From NCBI RefSeq assembly GCF_030733425.1, contig NZ_JASHIZ010000014.1:55551-119550 (forward strand): a stretch of DNA of 64,000 nucleotides. The letters run 5' to 3'. This document shows positions 7,504 to 17,342 of this stretch, piece after piece. A program made the position numbers and the translations under genes. The stretch is from Roseovarius sp. MMSF_3350. Lineage in GTDB: Bacteria; Pseudomonadota; Alphaproteobacteria; Rhodobacterales; Rhodobacteraceae. How positions within the stretch are numbered: the stretch's first letter is position 1; each line of letters begins with the position of its first letter. The notes below the pieces were generated by a model. That model was given only the letters and a program-made list of their open reading frames with translations, searched no databases and was not told where the DNA came from.

Positions 7504-10282
7504 CTGCTGTTCCTCGCTTCAATGCCGCTTCAATCACCACTGCGGCCTCTGCCGTGCGCCGCTCCAGGTCCTGGCGCAAGTCTGCCATATGCTCCTGTCC
7601 GGTCTGCCGCAGAATGAACGCCTTTGCCCCGTCGCCCAACTTGTCCTCGTCCAATGGCTTGTCACCCAGCAGGCGCGCCGCCTGCGTCACTTGCCAACAA
7701 AGCCCGTAAGCGGCGGCAAGCGCAGTCTCTTCCGCGTCATTTAACCAACCGGCGGCGACACCGGCGGCCAATCCGGCCTCGACGCTGCGTTCGGGTTGTC
7801 CGGCAAGCAGGCATCCTGCCTGGGCAATCAACTCGATGTCCTGCATCCGGCCATCGCCCAGCTTGGTCTCCCACGCCCCCCCTGAACCCTTGGCGGCTTT
7901 GATCCGTGCTCGCATCTCGCCGACTTCTCTCAGGACGGTCTCGCGATCGCCCTTTTGCGGTAGCAGCGCACAGCGGAACGCCTCGACATCCGTGGCCAGC
8001 GCGTCGGGGCCGGCCACGACGCAGGCACGGGTCAGTGCCAGGTGCTCCCAAACCCAGGCCTCCTGTTCCTGGTAGCTCTGAAACGAGTTCCAGCTGGTGG
8101 CCACCGGACCCTGGTTGCCCGAGGGGCGCAGGCGCATGTCCACCTCGTAAAGACGCCCTTCGGACATAGGCGCCGTCAGTGCGGTAATCAGCGCCTGTGT
8201 CAGGCGCGCATAGTAGGGCCGCGTTGCAAGCGGACGGCGACCATCGGATCCTTCGGCCCCTTCGGCATCGTAGATCACGATCAGGTCAAGGTCGGAGGCT
8301 GCGTTGAGTTTTCCTGCGCCAAGAGATCCCATGCCAAGCACGACAGCGCCGCGCCCGGGCGCCGGGCCATGCTTCTGTGCGAACTGGGCGCAGACCACCC
8401 CCCAGAGCTCGGCTAGGATCACCTGCGCAAGATCGGCATATTGCGCACCAGCCTTGTCGGCCCCGATCAGTCCGCGCAATAGATGGACGCCAGTTCGGAA
8501 ATGCCATTCCTTGAGCCATCGGCGCGCCGCGTCGAGCTTGCGCTCGTAATCATCTTCGCGCTCCAGCCGCGCCGCCAGTTCGCGCCGCAGGCGTGCTTGG
8601 TCCGGCCAGGGAGCGAAGAAATCTCCGGCAATCACCGCATCGAACACACCTGGATGCCGCGACAGGTAGCTGGCCAGGGCCGGCGAGACACCTGCGATGT
8701 CGACCATCAGGTCGATCAATTGGGGGTTGGCCTCGAACAGAGCGAAAACCTGCACTCCCGCCGGAAGGCCGGACAGGAAGCCGTCAAAGGCCAGCAACGC
8801 CTCATGCGGGTTGGAGGACCGGCTGAGGCGTTCGAGTATTTCGGGCCTGAGCCGGTCAAAGATCGTATTGGCCCGCTCGCTGCGCAAGGCCGGATAGCTG
8901 CGCCAACGACCGATGACCTCGTCATCCAGCCCCTCGAATGCGACAGGCTTTTCGCTGCTGCTGTCGGGCGCGAAAAATCCCTCGATCAGGTCATGCACCT
9001 CTTGAAGACGCCCGGTAAGTTCGTCGCGGAAATCCGGCGCGTCACGATCGCACAGCGCGGCCAGCCGTGCCCAGGCGTCGGGATGATCCGGCAGAACCTG
9101 TGTTTGCGCGTCGCGCAGCATCTGAAGCCGGTGTTCGATCTCGCGATGGGCCCGGTAATGGTCGGCAAGCATCTGCGCGGCATCGCCGGGCACCCAGTCC
9201 TTGTCCGCCAGCCGCGCCAGCCCATCGACCGTGCCGCGCACCCGCAGATCGGGATCGCGACCTCCGGAGATCAACTGGCGGGTCTGTGTGAAGAACTCGA
9301 TCTCGCGAATGCCGCCACGCCCCAGCTTCATGTTGTGCCCGTCCAGCCGGATCGGACCATGGAGGCCTTTGTGCTCGCGGATACGTAGGCGCATGTTGTG
9401 CGCGTCCTCGATGGCGGCAAAGTCAAGATGCTTGCGCCATACGAAGGGACGCAGGGTGTCGAGGAAACGCGCACCCGCCTTGATGTCGCCCGCCGCGGCA
9501 CGTGCCTTGATATAGGCCGCGCGCTCCCACGTGCGGCCGAGGCTTTCGTAGTAGGTTTCGGCGGCGCCCATGGCCATGCAGACCGGCGTGACATTGGGAT
9601 CCGGACGCAGACGCAGGTCGGTGCGAAAGACATAACCATCCGCCGTGCGGTCGTTCAACATGGCCGCCATGCGGCGCGTCGCCCGAACAAAACCCGTCCG
9701 GGCCTCTTGGTAGGTGTCGCCGTCGAACCGGTCTTCGTCGAACAAACAGATAAGGTCGATGTCGGAACTGTAGTTGAGCTCATGCGCACCCATCTTGCCC
9801 ATGGCCAGCACGACCATACCTGCAGCATCCTCCAGTGCATCCTCATCCTGTCCGGGGATCTTGCCGCGTCGCAACTCGGGCAGGAGCGCCGCATGCAGGG
9901 CCTGTGTCACTGCAAGGTCAGCAAACCGCGTGAGGGCGCATGTCACCTCCTCCAGCGACCAGACGCCGGCCAGATCGGCAAGTGCGACCAGTAGCGCCAC
10001 CCTGCCCTTGGCCCGGCGAAGCCGCGAGCTGGTCTCGTCGACGGGGATCGAGGCAACCTCGTTCATCAGATCGTCGAACGCTGCCTCGGGATTGTCGAAC
10101 ACCTCGGGCAGCCAGTTGCGTTCCTTCAAACTGAGAGAGTGCAGGAACGGGCTGCATCCGGCCGAGCCTTCGACAAGCGCCGCCACGTCGGAAGAAACGC
10201 CATCGACCGCGTCGCGCGCCTCCTGTCCGGGGGCGGTGTCGAAGGAGCGCGGACATCTGGTCATGCGATCGGAGAAACTCAT
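7496..10282 (-). CDS. glnE: Bifunctional glutamine synthetase adenylyltransferase / adenylyl-removing enzyme
   Basis: Adds and removes AMP on glutamine synthetase in response to PII status, so controls ammonium assimilation. The 928-residue length is close to the E. coli enzyme. Both nucleotidyltransferase domains are visible: GMGKMGAHELNYSSDIDL at about residues 161-178 (adenylyl removal) and GMGSLGAGKLNAASDLDL at about 647-664 (adenylylation), each with the paired aspartates for metal binding. The downstream 87-residue gene overlaps its 3' end. The 206-nt upstream gap separates it from the divergent DUF2852 gene. Confidence 0.96.
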   Translation of the reverse strand: MSFSDRMTRCPRSFDTAPGQEARDAVDGVSSDVAALVEGSAGCSPFLHSLSLKERNWLPEVFDNPEAAFDDLMNEVASIPVDETSSRLRRAKGRVALLVALADLAGVWSLEEVTCALTRFADLAVTQALHAALLPELRRGKIPGQDEDALEDAAGMVVLAMGKMGAHELNYSSDIDLICLFDEDRFDGDTYQEARTGFVRATRRMAAMLNDRTADGYVFRTDLRLRPDPNVTPVCMAMGAAETYYESLGRTWERAAYIKARAAAGDIKAGARFLDTLRPFVWRKHLDFAAIEDAHNMRLRIREHKGLHGPIRLDGHNMKLGRGGIREIEFFTQTRQLISGGRDPDLRVRGTVDGLARLADKDWVPGDAAQMLADHYRAHREIEHRLQMLRDAQTQVLPDHPDAWARLAALCDRDAPDFRDELTGRLQEVHDLIEGFFAPDSSSEKPVAFEGLDDEVIGRWRSYPALRSERANTIFDRLRPEILERLSRSSNPHEALLAFDGFLSGLPAGVQVFALFEANPQLIDLMVDIAGVSPALASYLSRHPGVFDAVIAGDFFAPWPDQARLRRELAARLEREDDYERKLDAARRWLKEWHFRTGVHLLRGLIGADKAGAQYADLAQVILAELWGVVCAQFAQKHGPAPGRGAVVLGMGSLGAGKLNAASDLDLIVIYDAEGAEGSDGRRPLATRPYYARLTQALITALTAPMSEGRLYEVDMRLRPSGNQGPVATSWNSFQSYQEQEAWVWEHLALTRACVVAGPDALATDVEAFRCALLPQKGDRETVLREVGEMRARIKAAKGSGGAWETKLGDGRMQDIELIAQAGCLLAGQPERSVEAGLAAGVAAGWLNDAEETALAAAYGLCWQVTQAARLLGDKPLDEDKLGDGAKAFILRQTGQEHMADLRQDLERRTAEAAVVIEAALKRGTADG

Positions 10283-10488
10283 GGTCGCAGTGATACACCC
10301 AATGCAAGGGCGGTCAACGGCCCGCGCGTTCTCTGCCTTTCCGATATCTGCGTGGTATCCAGAACAACCAAGCCTGGCATGTGAAAATAATTAACATCCC
10401 CTCTTGCAACGGGCGCGCCCATTCCCCATCTCCTGAATGTAAAGACGCTTCACATACCATCCTCAAACCACCCCCGAAAGGACCCTAG

Positions 10489-10935
10489 ATGAACACCTAC
10501 ACCTACAACTCGCCCGCTGCCGGCATCTCGGGCTGGTTCGCCCGCACCGAGGCATGGCTTGACGACAAGGGCAAAGCCGCGTGGATCGCAGTGCTGGTCG
10601 TCTCGATGATCGCGTTCTGGCCCGTCGGCCTCGTGCTGCTGGCCTACATGATCTGGCGCAACAAGCTGTCTTGCCCTTCCAACCGGGTGTCGCATCGCCC
10701 GATAGTGCGTCCGCTGAAGGGTTCGTCGGGCAACAGCGCGTTCGACGCCTATCGCGATGAGACCCTGCGCCGACTGGAAGAAGAACAGCAGAACTTCGAG
10801 GCCTTCCTCGAGCGGCTGCGCGCGGCACGCGACAAGGCGGAATTCGACCAGTTCATGGAAGAGCGTGCCCGCAAGACCGATTACGAAGCAGAAGACGACG
10901 AGGCAGACACGCACGGTACAGCGCGTGCCAACTGA
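10489..10935 (+). CDS. DUF2852 membrane protein
   Basis: 148 residues. A single strong hydrophobic segment (WIAVLVVSMIAFWPVGLVLL, about residues 32-51) is followed by a cytosolic-looking tail with a charged helical region, about residues 85-130, rich in Glu, Arg and Lys that may form a coiled coil. The pattern fits DUF2852 of alphaproteobacteria, whose function is unknown. The ATG at 10489 follows AAAGGA at proper distance. It precedes the RDD gene by about 70 nt on the same strand. Confidence 0.8.
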   Translation: MNTYTYNSPAAGISGWFARTEAWLDDKGKAAWIAVLVVSMIAFWPVGLVLLAYMIWRNKLSCPSNRVSHRPIVRPLKGSSGNSAFDAYRDETLRRLEEEQQNFEAFLERLRAARDKAEFDQFMEERARKTDYEAEDDEADTHGTARAN

Positions 10936-11005
10936 CGCCCGGTAAATGACACGCCCTCCGTGCCGTCACCTTTCGCGGCGCGGTGGGCCAGCCTATATGA
11001 TGCAT

Positions 11006-11455
11006 ATGACCGATACGACCTGGCATATCCCCGACCCCGACACGCAGCCCGATTTTTATGCGGATGTCCCGCTGAAACGTTTCCTTGCATGGCTGGTGGA
11101 CAGTGTCCTGACACTGGTGTTTTGCGTACTGGTGCTGCCGTTCACGGCCTTCACCGGGCTGTTTTTCCTGCCCTTCCTGTTTCTTGCCATCGGCCTGGTC
11201 TATCGGACCGCGACCATCGCGAAAGGATCCGCCACGTGGGGCATGCGCCTTTTCGCGCTGGAGTTCCGCACCGCATCGGGTCATCGATTTGATGGTACAA
11301 TGGCGTTCTTGCACTCGATGGGGTTCACCTTTTCCTGCGCCGTTCCGTTGGTGCAACTGGCATCGATTCTGTTGATGCTGACAGGCTCGCGCGCGCAAGG
11401 CCTGACCGACCTTGTCCTTGGAACCGTTGCCATAAACCGACGCGCGGCGTGCTGA
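11006..11455 (+). CDS. RDD-family membrane protein
   Basis: 149 residues. The motif [14 protein letters not shown] near residue 24 is the RDD signature (here R..D), and three hydrophobic segments follow. RDD proteins are proposed ion or osmolyte transport-related membrane proteins, but no substrate is established. Start [10 protein letters not shown] at 11006 is preferred because upstream in-frame codons translate into non-conserved residues; ATGs at 10997 and 11000 are alternatives. It sits in the common alphaproteobacterial order RDD then bpt. Confidence 0.83.
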   Translation: MTDTTWHIPDPDTQPDFYADVPLKRFLAWLVDSVLTLVFCVLVLPFTAFTGLFFLPFLFLAIGLVYRTATIAKGSATWGMRLFALEFRTASGHRFDGTMAFLHSMGFTFSCAVPLVQLASILLMLTGSRAQGLTDLVLGTVAINRRAAC

Positions 11456-11540
11456 CACAGGCTTCGCTGCACGGGATTTGACCTCTTGGCGCAGCGATAC
11501 ATCGTTGTTATCGTCACGGCTGAAAGTTGCGAAACCTACC

Positions 11541-12371
11541 ATGCGTCATACCCTTCCCATCGCGCCCCAGTTCTATGTGACGGCGCCCCAGCCCTGCCCC
11601 TATCTCGAGGGCCGGATGGAACGGAAGCTGTTCACGGCACTGCAGGGAGATGGGGCGCAGCGCCTTAACGATACCCTGTCAAAACAGGGGTTTCGTCGTT
11701 CGCAGAACGTGCTGTACCGCCCGTCCTGTGCGGATTGCGCCGCCTGTCTGTCGGCCCGCGTGAATGTCGAAAATTTCACCGCCTCGCGCAGCCAGCGCCG
11801 CACCCTTCGGCGCAACCGTCATCTCGACCGGCGCGCCACGTCGCCTTGGGCCACCGAGGAACAATACGCGCTTTTCCGCGAATACCTGGAAGATCGGCAT
11901 GCGAATGGCGGCATGGCTGACATGGATACCTTCGAATTTGCCGCGATGATCGAGGAGACGCCGATCCGCACTCGCGTGGTGGAATATGCCGACCGGGAAA
12001 CTGGCGAGCTTGTCGCGGTCTGTCTGACGGACGTGTTCGACGACGGCGTCAGCATGGTCTATTCCTTCTACGATCCGAACCGACCGCGCGACAGCTTGGG
12101 CACGTACATCATCCTCGATCATATCGACATCGCCCGAGAAGCCGGCCTGCCCTATGTCTATCTGGGCTACTGGGTCCCGGGCAGCGCAAAGATGGGATAC
12201 AAGGCGGCGTTTTCGGGGCTCGAGGTCTATTCGGCTGGAGAGTGGCAGCCCATGCGCGATCCGGCAGATTTCGAGGCACACCGCCACCCGCTGTCCAACG
12301 ATCCGATCGCCGAGCAGGTGGCGAACATTTCGCTGCCCGACGGACGCCCCCTACGCAACAGGAAGTACTGA
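11541..12371 (+). CDS. bpt: Aspartate/glutamate leucyltransferase (N-degron transferase, ATE/Bpt family)
   Basis: 276 residues. Transfers an amino acid from aminoacyl-tRNA to N-terminal Asp or Glu, marking proteins for ClpS/ClpAP degradation. [16 protein letters not shown] near the N-terminus and the cysteine-rich CADCAAC around residue 66 are family features, and the GNAT-like C-terminal half contains [15 protein letters not shown]. Databases often label alphaproteobacterial members arginyltransferase; HAMAP names them Bpt (leucyl transfer), and sequence alone does not settle the choice. The start at 11541 ([13 protein letters not shown]) matches the conserved N-terminus. Confidence 0.9.
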   Translation: MRHTLPIAPQFYVTAPQPCPYLEGRMERKLFTALQGDGAQRLNDTLSKQGFRRSQNVLYRPSCADCAACLSARVNVENFTASRSQRRTLRRNRHLDRRATSPWATEEQYALFREYLEDRHANGGMADMDTFEFAAMIEETPIRTRVVEYADRETGELVAVCLTDVFDDGVSMVYSFYDPNRPRDSLGTYIILDHIDIAREAGLPYVYLGYWVPGSAKMGYKAAFSGLEVYSAGEWQPMRDPADFEAHRHPLSNDPIAEQVANISLPDGRPLRNRKY

Positions 12372-12497
12372 AGCGCCCTCTCGGGTAGTACATTGTACGG
12401 ACACATTCTCGTGTGTGCCATCGGGCTTACGCCCTCGTGCTCTGGCCGTTTCCGGTGTCCGTGATATGTCCTGGAGTGCCGAAGCTCACGAGGTTGC

Positions 12498-13511
12498 ATG
12501 TCCATTCTCCTCCACCGCCGCCACTTTCTTGCCAGTGCTGCCGCGCTCTCCGCATGGCCCGTCCGGGCGCAACCCACCGGGTGGCGGAACGTAGCGGATG
12601 CCGCGGGGGAGCTGGAGCAATGCCACGCTGTACTGATCTACCAGCACGGTGCAGAGGTTTTCGCCGAGGCGTTCCGCGGCCCGGAGATCGGCACGCCCGT
12701 GCCGATCAAATCGGTGTCGAAGACACTTGTGGCGGCTCTGACCGGCGCCGCGCTGGATCGGGGCGAGATTCCCGGGATGCAGGCCACCATCGGGCAGCTT
12801 GCCCCCAACCTTGTCCCCGACAGTGCCGAACCCGGGGTGGCGGACATCACCGTCGAAAACCTCGTGACGATGCAGGCCGGGCTGGAACGGACATCCGGCC
12901 CCAACTACGGCGAGTGGGTCAGCAGCGGCAACTGGGTCGCCGATGCCCTGTCACGACCCTTCGAGACAAAGCCGGGCGCACGCATGCTCTACTCCACCGG
13001 CTCGTTCCACATCCTCGGCGCGATCCTGTCCGAAGTCACCGGGCAAAGCCTTCTGCAACAGGCACGCGACCGGCTTGGCGCACCGTTGGGCATCAGCATC
13101 CCGCCATGGACGCGCGATCCGCAGGGACGTTATCTTGGCGGTAACGAAATGTCGCTCAGCCTGCCGGCGATGATCCATTTCGGTGAAATGTACAGGCGCG
13201 GCGGCGTGTGGGAGGACAAGCGCGTGTTGAGCGAGACGTGGGTCGAAAGGTCGCTCGAGCCCGTCACACGTTCGCCCTGGTCCGGACTGCGCTATGGCTA
13301 CGGGTGGTTTCTGGGACGATCCGAGGGAGACGATTATGCCTTGGCCCGTGGCTATGGCGGGCAGGTGATCTGCATCGTTCCCGGTCTGGGCCTGACGATC
13401 GCCATCACGTCCGACTCGACCCGCCCGGCGCGCAGCATCGGCTATTTCGGAGACCTGATGTCCCTGATCGAGGGGACCATACTGCCTCTGGCCAGGAACG
13501 AAAGAACCTGA
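12498..13511 (+). CDS. Serine hydrolase of the class C beta-lactamase family, exported
   Basis: 337 residues. A signal peptide with RRHFLASAAALSAWPVRA ends near residue 24, and the twin arginine suggests possible Tat export. The catalytic SxxK motif is SVSK in PIKSVSKTLV, and YST stands at the YxN position. GYGGQ near the C-terminus is at the place of the third motif. Such proteins are esterases, peptidases or penicillin-binding-like enzymes; nothing in the sequence predicts resistance. No operon partner is evident: 126 nt separate it from bpt and 114 nt from the DUF1194 gene. Confidence 0.85.
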   Translation: MSILLHRRHFLASAAALSAWPVRAQPTGWRNVADAAGELEQCHAVLIYQHGAEVFAEAFRGPEIGTPVPIKSVSKTLVAALTGAALDRGEIPGMQATIGQLAPNLVPDSAEPGVADITVENLVTMQAGLERTSGPNYGEWVSSGNWVADALSRPFETKPGARMLYSTGSFHILGAILSEVTGQSLLQQARDRLGAPLGISIPPWTRDPQGRYLGGNEMSLSLPAMIHFGEMYRRGGVWEDKRVLSETWVERSLEPVTRSPWSGLRYGYGWFLGRSEGDDYALARGYGGQVICIVPGLGLTIAITSDSTRPARSIGYFGDLMSLIEGTILPLARNERT

Positions 13512-13625
13512 CCGCGGCCCGGCGATTCCGCATTTTCAAGGCACCATGCGCCGAAAGAAATGATTACACGCGGATGTGACCATTGGCCCCTTGCCTTGAT
13601 GCGTCCTGCCGGGAAATGTTACCGG

Positions 13626-14351
13626 ATGCGCATTCTGGCCTGCATCCTCTGCCTGCTTGCCCAACCCGCCCTTGCCGAAACCGGGCAGGAGGTCGGCCTG
13701 GAACTGGTGCTGCTGGCAGATGCATCGGGATCGATAGATGACATGGAACTGTCGTTTCAGCGTCAAGGCTATGCAAGCGCGATCACCGATCCCGAGGTCC
13801 TGAAGGCCATCCGAGATTCGCTTTATGGCAATGTCGCCGTCACCTACGTGGAATGGGCCACCAACACCGCCGTCGTCGTGCCGTGGACGGTGATCGACGG
13901 CGAAGCATCGGCCCAAGCGTTCGCCGACGCACTGGCCGGCCCGCCCCGCCAGGCCTATGGCAGCAACGCCATCGGGGGCGCCCTGCTAGATGCGAAACGC
14001 CTGATCGAAACGAATGATATCATGGCCCCGCGCGCAGTAATCGACTTTTCCGGCGACAGTATCAGGAACTCGTCGGGCCCCGCAATTGCCGCGGCGCGGG
14101 CCGAGGTCCTGGCTGCGGGCATCGTCATCAATGCCCTGCCTATCTTGCGCCCCGAGGACGGGCGCCGCGCCGGGGCCAATCTCGAGGATGAATACGCCGA
14201 ACGCATCATCGGCGGGCCCGGCGCCTTCATGGTGACGGCGGACGGGCGCGACAGTTTCGCCCGCACCGTGCGGCGCAAGCTGGTGCTGGAAATCTCGGGC
14301 CGGACACCGGCCCCCGGCGCCGGGCGGATCGCCGCGGTCCAGGTTCAATAG
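13626..14351 (+). CDS. DUF1194 protein, secreted von Willebrand factor A-like domain
   Basis: 241 residues. The signal peptide MRILACILCLLAQPALA is cleaved near residue 17. LLADASGSID carries the DxSxS metal-ion-dependent adhesion motif of VWA folds, and DSIRNSSGP and NALPI follow as in DUF1194 members. Probably a periplasmic binding or scaffolding protein; no partner is known. The start at 13626 is chosen because it begins the signal peptide; an in-frame extension to 13560 is polar and unlikely. Convergent with the AAA gene. Confidence 0.82.
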   Translation: MRILACILCLLAQPALAETGQEVGLELVLLADASGSIDDMELSFQRQGYASAITDPEVLKAIRDSLYGNVAVTYVEWATNTAVVVPWTVIDGEASAQAFADALAGPPRQAYGSNAIGGALLDAKRLIETNDIMAPRAVIDFSGDSIRNSSGPAIAAARAEVLAAGIVINALPILRPEDGRRAGANLEDEYAERIIGGPGAFMVTADGRDSFARTVRRKLVLEISGRTPAPGAGRIAAVQVQ

Positions 14352-14369
14352 GCGTAGCGCAGGGATGGT

Positions 14370-14912
14370 TCAGCCTAGACGGTTCAGAACAAAAACGGCG
14401 CGTTCCGCCACCCCGATCTTTGGTAGGAGAACCAACGTGTAGCCTAGCCGATCATAGGCTTTGCAAAGGCGATGATATTCGTCGACCGCCGCGTCGAATC
14501 CATGGCGCCGCTCGCCGTCGGTTCGGTAGAGTTTTGGCCAGGGAGGCGCCATGAAGACGAGCGGGTGAAATCGCGCCGTGCCGGCAAGGGACTTCGCCAC
14601 ATCGGTGCCCTCGGCATGTTCCAGCGCGACGGCCGCGTCGATCAGCCCGCGATCGAAGAAGACCCAGCCTATCGGCTCGCCTAACGAGGCCCTGTCCCGC
14701 GTAGCCATTTCCACCGCACGCCGGGCGAAAGCCGCCGGATCGACCCACGGAAGGGCGGCGCCGCGCCCTCCCATTTCTTGCGCAACGATGCGCCGGCCTG
14801 GCTCGGCCACGGTATGGAATCCCGCCCGGCCCAAAGCGGCCAGCAGGGTGGATTTTCCGCCGCCGGAACATCCCGACAGGATGACATGCCGCTTGTGTGA
14901 CGTGTCTGTCAT
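14370..14912 (-). CDS. AAA-family ATPase/kinase-like protein
   Basis: 180 residues. Walker A GCSGGGKST is at about residues 14-22 and FFDRG near residue 85 fits a Walker B or kinase-lid position. The small size and the layout (P-loop, then EPGRRIVAQE) match the AAA_28 group, relatives of which include NadR-like kinase domains. The substrate is unknown. It ends 19 nt from the convergent DUF1194 gene. Confidence 0.8.
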   Translation of the reverse strand: MTDTSHKRHVILSGCSGGGKSTLLAALGRAGFHTVAEPGRRIVAQEMGGRGAALPWVDPAAFARRAVEMATRDRASLGEPIGWVFFDRGLIDAAVALEHAEGTDVAKSLAGTARFHPLVFMAPPWPKLYRTDGERRHGFDAAVDEYHRLCKAYDRLGYTLVLLPKIGVAERAVFVLNRLG

Positions 14913-14943
14913 GAACCGCGCAATGTCCGGTGCAAGAAGCGAA

Positions 14944-14963
14944 GGCCCGGTGTTCGCCGGGCC
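14944..14963 (-). terminator. Likely terminator hairpin after the TRAP operon
   Basis: Read on the minus strand, GGCCCGG (14963-14957) pairs perfectly with CCGGGCC (14950-14944) around a 6-nt loop. It lies 25 nt past the stop of the large TRAP permease. The following tract TTCGCTTCTT is only modestly U-rich, so termination may be partial. Confidence 0.5.
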
Positions 14964-14987
14964 CCCGTCAAGAGAGCTGTACCGAAC

Positions 14988-17342
14988 TCAGCCGCCCAGC
15001 AGGTCCGGAACAATCGTGACAATATCCGGGAAGAACCACAGGATCGCCAGCCCGACCACCTGGATCAGCACGAACGGTGCGACGCCGCGGTAGATATGAC
15101 CGGTCGTGACCTCCTTTGGCGCCACGCCCCTGAGATAGAACAGCGCGAAACCGAAAGGCGGCGTGAGGAACGAGGTCTGAAGGTTGACCGCGATCATGAT
15201 CGTCACCCATTTCGGATCGAACGTGCCACCATAGATCACAGGGCCCACGATCGGGACTACGATGTAGATGATTTCCAGGAAGTCCAGCACGAAGCCCAGT
15301 ATGAACAGCACCAGCATCACGATCAGGAAGACCTTGAACTCGTTGTCGAACGATCGCAGGAACTGCTGGATGTAGTGTTCCCCGCCGAACGAGATCACCA
15401 CCAGGTTCAGAAGCTGTGACCCGATCAGGATGGTGAAGACCATGCTGGTCACCTTGGCGGTCTCCCGCACCACGGGGCTCAGCACGCCGCCGGCAAACAG
15501 CACCCAGCAGGCAAACAGCAGACCGAACAGCGCATAGAGGTAGGCCGCCTTGGCCACGATGAACGCGACCCAGCTTTCGGCGGAGGCACCCTCGACGTTG
15601 ATCCGCAGGTCGAAATTGATCCCGACGATGATCGCAATGATGATCGCGAACGTAGCGAAGATGATGATCTTGCCAGAGCGTTCCTGGTCCTTCAGCTTGC
15701 GATAGGCCGCGAGCATGATTGCCCCGCCCGCGCCCAGTGCAGCCGCAGGCGTGGGATTGGTGATCCCGCCCAGGATCGACCCCAGCACAGCCACGATCAG
15801 CACGAGGGGCGGAAAGACCACGCGGATAAGTTCGTTCTGGGCCAGACGCGCCGCGGCGTGCGTGCAGCCGTAAAGCGCCAGTGCGACAGGAATGGCCATG
15901 ATCGCGAATGTTGCGCCGGAACTCCATTGCGGACCGATCAGGAGGACATCCACCAAAAGCCCGAGCACGATACCGATCCCACCAACGATCAAGGGAGTCG
16001 GGCTTTCGGACGGAAGTACACCACGGGCGAGGGTCAGAACGAGCGCGAAGATCAACATCATGACAGCAATGCCGGTCCCGATCGGCGCCGCGTTCTCGAT
16101 CTTGCGGGCAAGCATTTCAGCGCGCTCTTCCTCAGTCAGGCGGACGCTTTGGGTCACGCCACCGGACTCGTCGATGGACTTCTGTTCGGCAACTGCCCGG
16201 TCCCAAGCCGCCTGCCCGTGCAGTTCGATCATGGACTCCTTGCACTCGGCCCCCACTGCGGTACGCAGGCTGGCACTCTGGCCCTGTTCGCTGAAACTGT
16301 CGATGGTCGTGCTCTGGCTGCCGACCACGTTCATCTGTCCCAGCACCAGAACCCCGACGACCAGCGCGACGGGAATGCCGAGGAACCACGTAAACGCCTC
16401 GCCGCGGGTGATTGCCTCTGCGTTGGTGGCGCCCAGTTCAACGGCCGGCGCTTTGCTCGGGTTCACCAGAGCGTAGCCAAAAGCATAGAGCGCGTAGAGC
16501 AAAGCCAGAAGGATGCCTGGTAGCAGCGCCGCCTGAAACAGCGTACCGACCGAAACCACAGCCGGTTCGCCCAGGTAGGTCAGCGCGTCGGTGCAGCCCG
16601 CCTCCTGCGCGCGTGCTTCCTGCGCGACCGAGTAGAGGTCTCCGGCAAGCGTACCCAAAAGGACGATCACGATCGAAGGCGGGATGATCTGCCCCAACGT
16701 GCCCGAGGCCGCGATCACACCTGTCGCGATTTCGGGACTGTAATTGTTGCGCAACATCGTCGGCAGGCTGAGCAGGCCCATCGTCACCACGGTTGCGCCA
16801 ACGATGCCTGTCGAGGCGGCAAGGAACGCGCCGACGACAACCACCGAAACAGCCAGGCCGCCTGGCAACGGGCCGAAGACCCGCGCCATGGTGGTCAGCA
16901 GGTCGTTGGCCACCTTGGAGCGTTCCAGCGTGATGCCCATAAGGACGAACATCAACACGGCCAGCAGGGTCTCGATCGACTGGCCCGCGAAGACACGTTC
17001 GTTCATCCTGTTCACGACAAAGCTCACGTTCCGGTCAAGCGCGGTTTCCCAACCTTGCGGAAACACCGGCTCGCCCACGCGTGGCAGCTCGGGGTACCGG
17101 AAAATCGATACGGACTCAGGCTTCACCCCTGATCCGACAAGCGTGCGATAGGCCTCGCTACCGGTGTCGATCGCCTGGTGTATCAGCAGGCCCGCACTGT
17201 CTAGCCCGGCAATGATCGCAAAGGAAATGACGCCGGCGCCGCCGATGGCAAAGGCCACCGGGAAGCCGGACAGGATGCCCCCGAAGAGGCAGAGGAACAC
17301 GATGATCAGGCCGATCTCGACGCCATCAAGTCCAAACAACAT
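14988..17342 (-). CDS. TRAP transporter large permease (DctM-type), enlarged form
   Basis: 784 residues, against about 430 for an ordinary DctM subunit. The core is recognisable at both ends (SGFPVAFAIGGAGV near residue 25 and the C-terminal LTPPFGFALFYLRGVAP). Extra hydrophilic stretches occur at about 60-110 and 345-430, followed by additional membrane segments. The protein forms the Na+-driven translocation channel with the small subunit. Its ATG shares one base with the small permease stop (TGATG). The enlarged form fits the subfamily paired with TakP-like binding proteins, which points to 2-oxoacids or related carboxylates; that is inference from the partner. Confidence 0.92.
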   Translation of the reverse strand: MLFGLDGVEIGLIIVFLCLFGGILSGFPVAFAIGGAGVISFAIIAGLDSAGLLIHQAIDTGSEAYRTLVGSGVKPESVSIFRYPELPRVGEPVFPQGWETALDRNVSFVVNRMNERVFAGQSIETLLAVLMFVLMGITLERSKVANDLLTTMARVFGPLPGGLAVSVVVVGAFLAASTGIVGATVVTMGLLSLPTMLRNNYSPEIATGVIAASGTLGQIIPPSIVIVLLGTLAGDLYSVAQEARAQEAGCTDALTYLGEPAVVSVGTLFQAALLPGILLALLYALYAFGYALVNPSKAPAVELGATNAEAITRGEAFTWFLGIPVALVVGVLVLGQMNVVGSQSTTIDSFSEQGQSASLRTAVGAECKESMIELHGQAAWDRAVAEQKSIDESGGVTQSVRLTEEERAEMLARKIENAAPIGTGIAVMMLIFALVLTLARGVLPSESPTPLIVGGIGIVLGLLVDVLLIGPQWSSGATFAIMAIPVALALYGCTHAAARLAQNELIRVVFPPLVLIVAVLGSILGGITNPTPAAALGAGGAIMLAAYRKLKDQERSGKIIIFATFAIIIAIIVGINFDLRINVEGASAESWVAFIVAKAAYLYALFGLLFACWVLFAGGVLSPVVRETAKVTSMVFTILIGSQLLNLVVISFGGEHYIQQFLRSFDNEFKVFLIVMLVLFILGFVLDFLEIIYIVVPIVGPVIYGGTFDPKWVTIMIAVNLQTSFLTPPFGFALFYLRGVAPKEVTTGHIYRGVAPFVLIQVVGLAILWFFPDIVTIVPDLLGG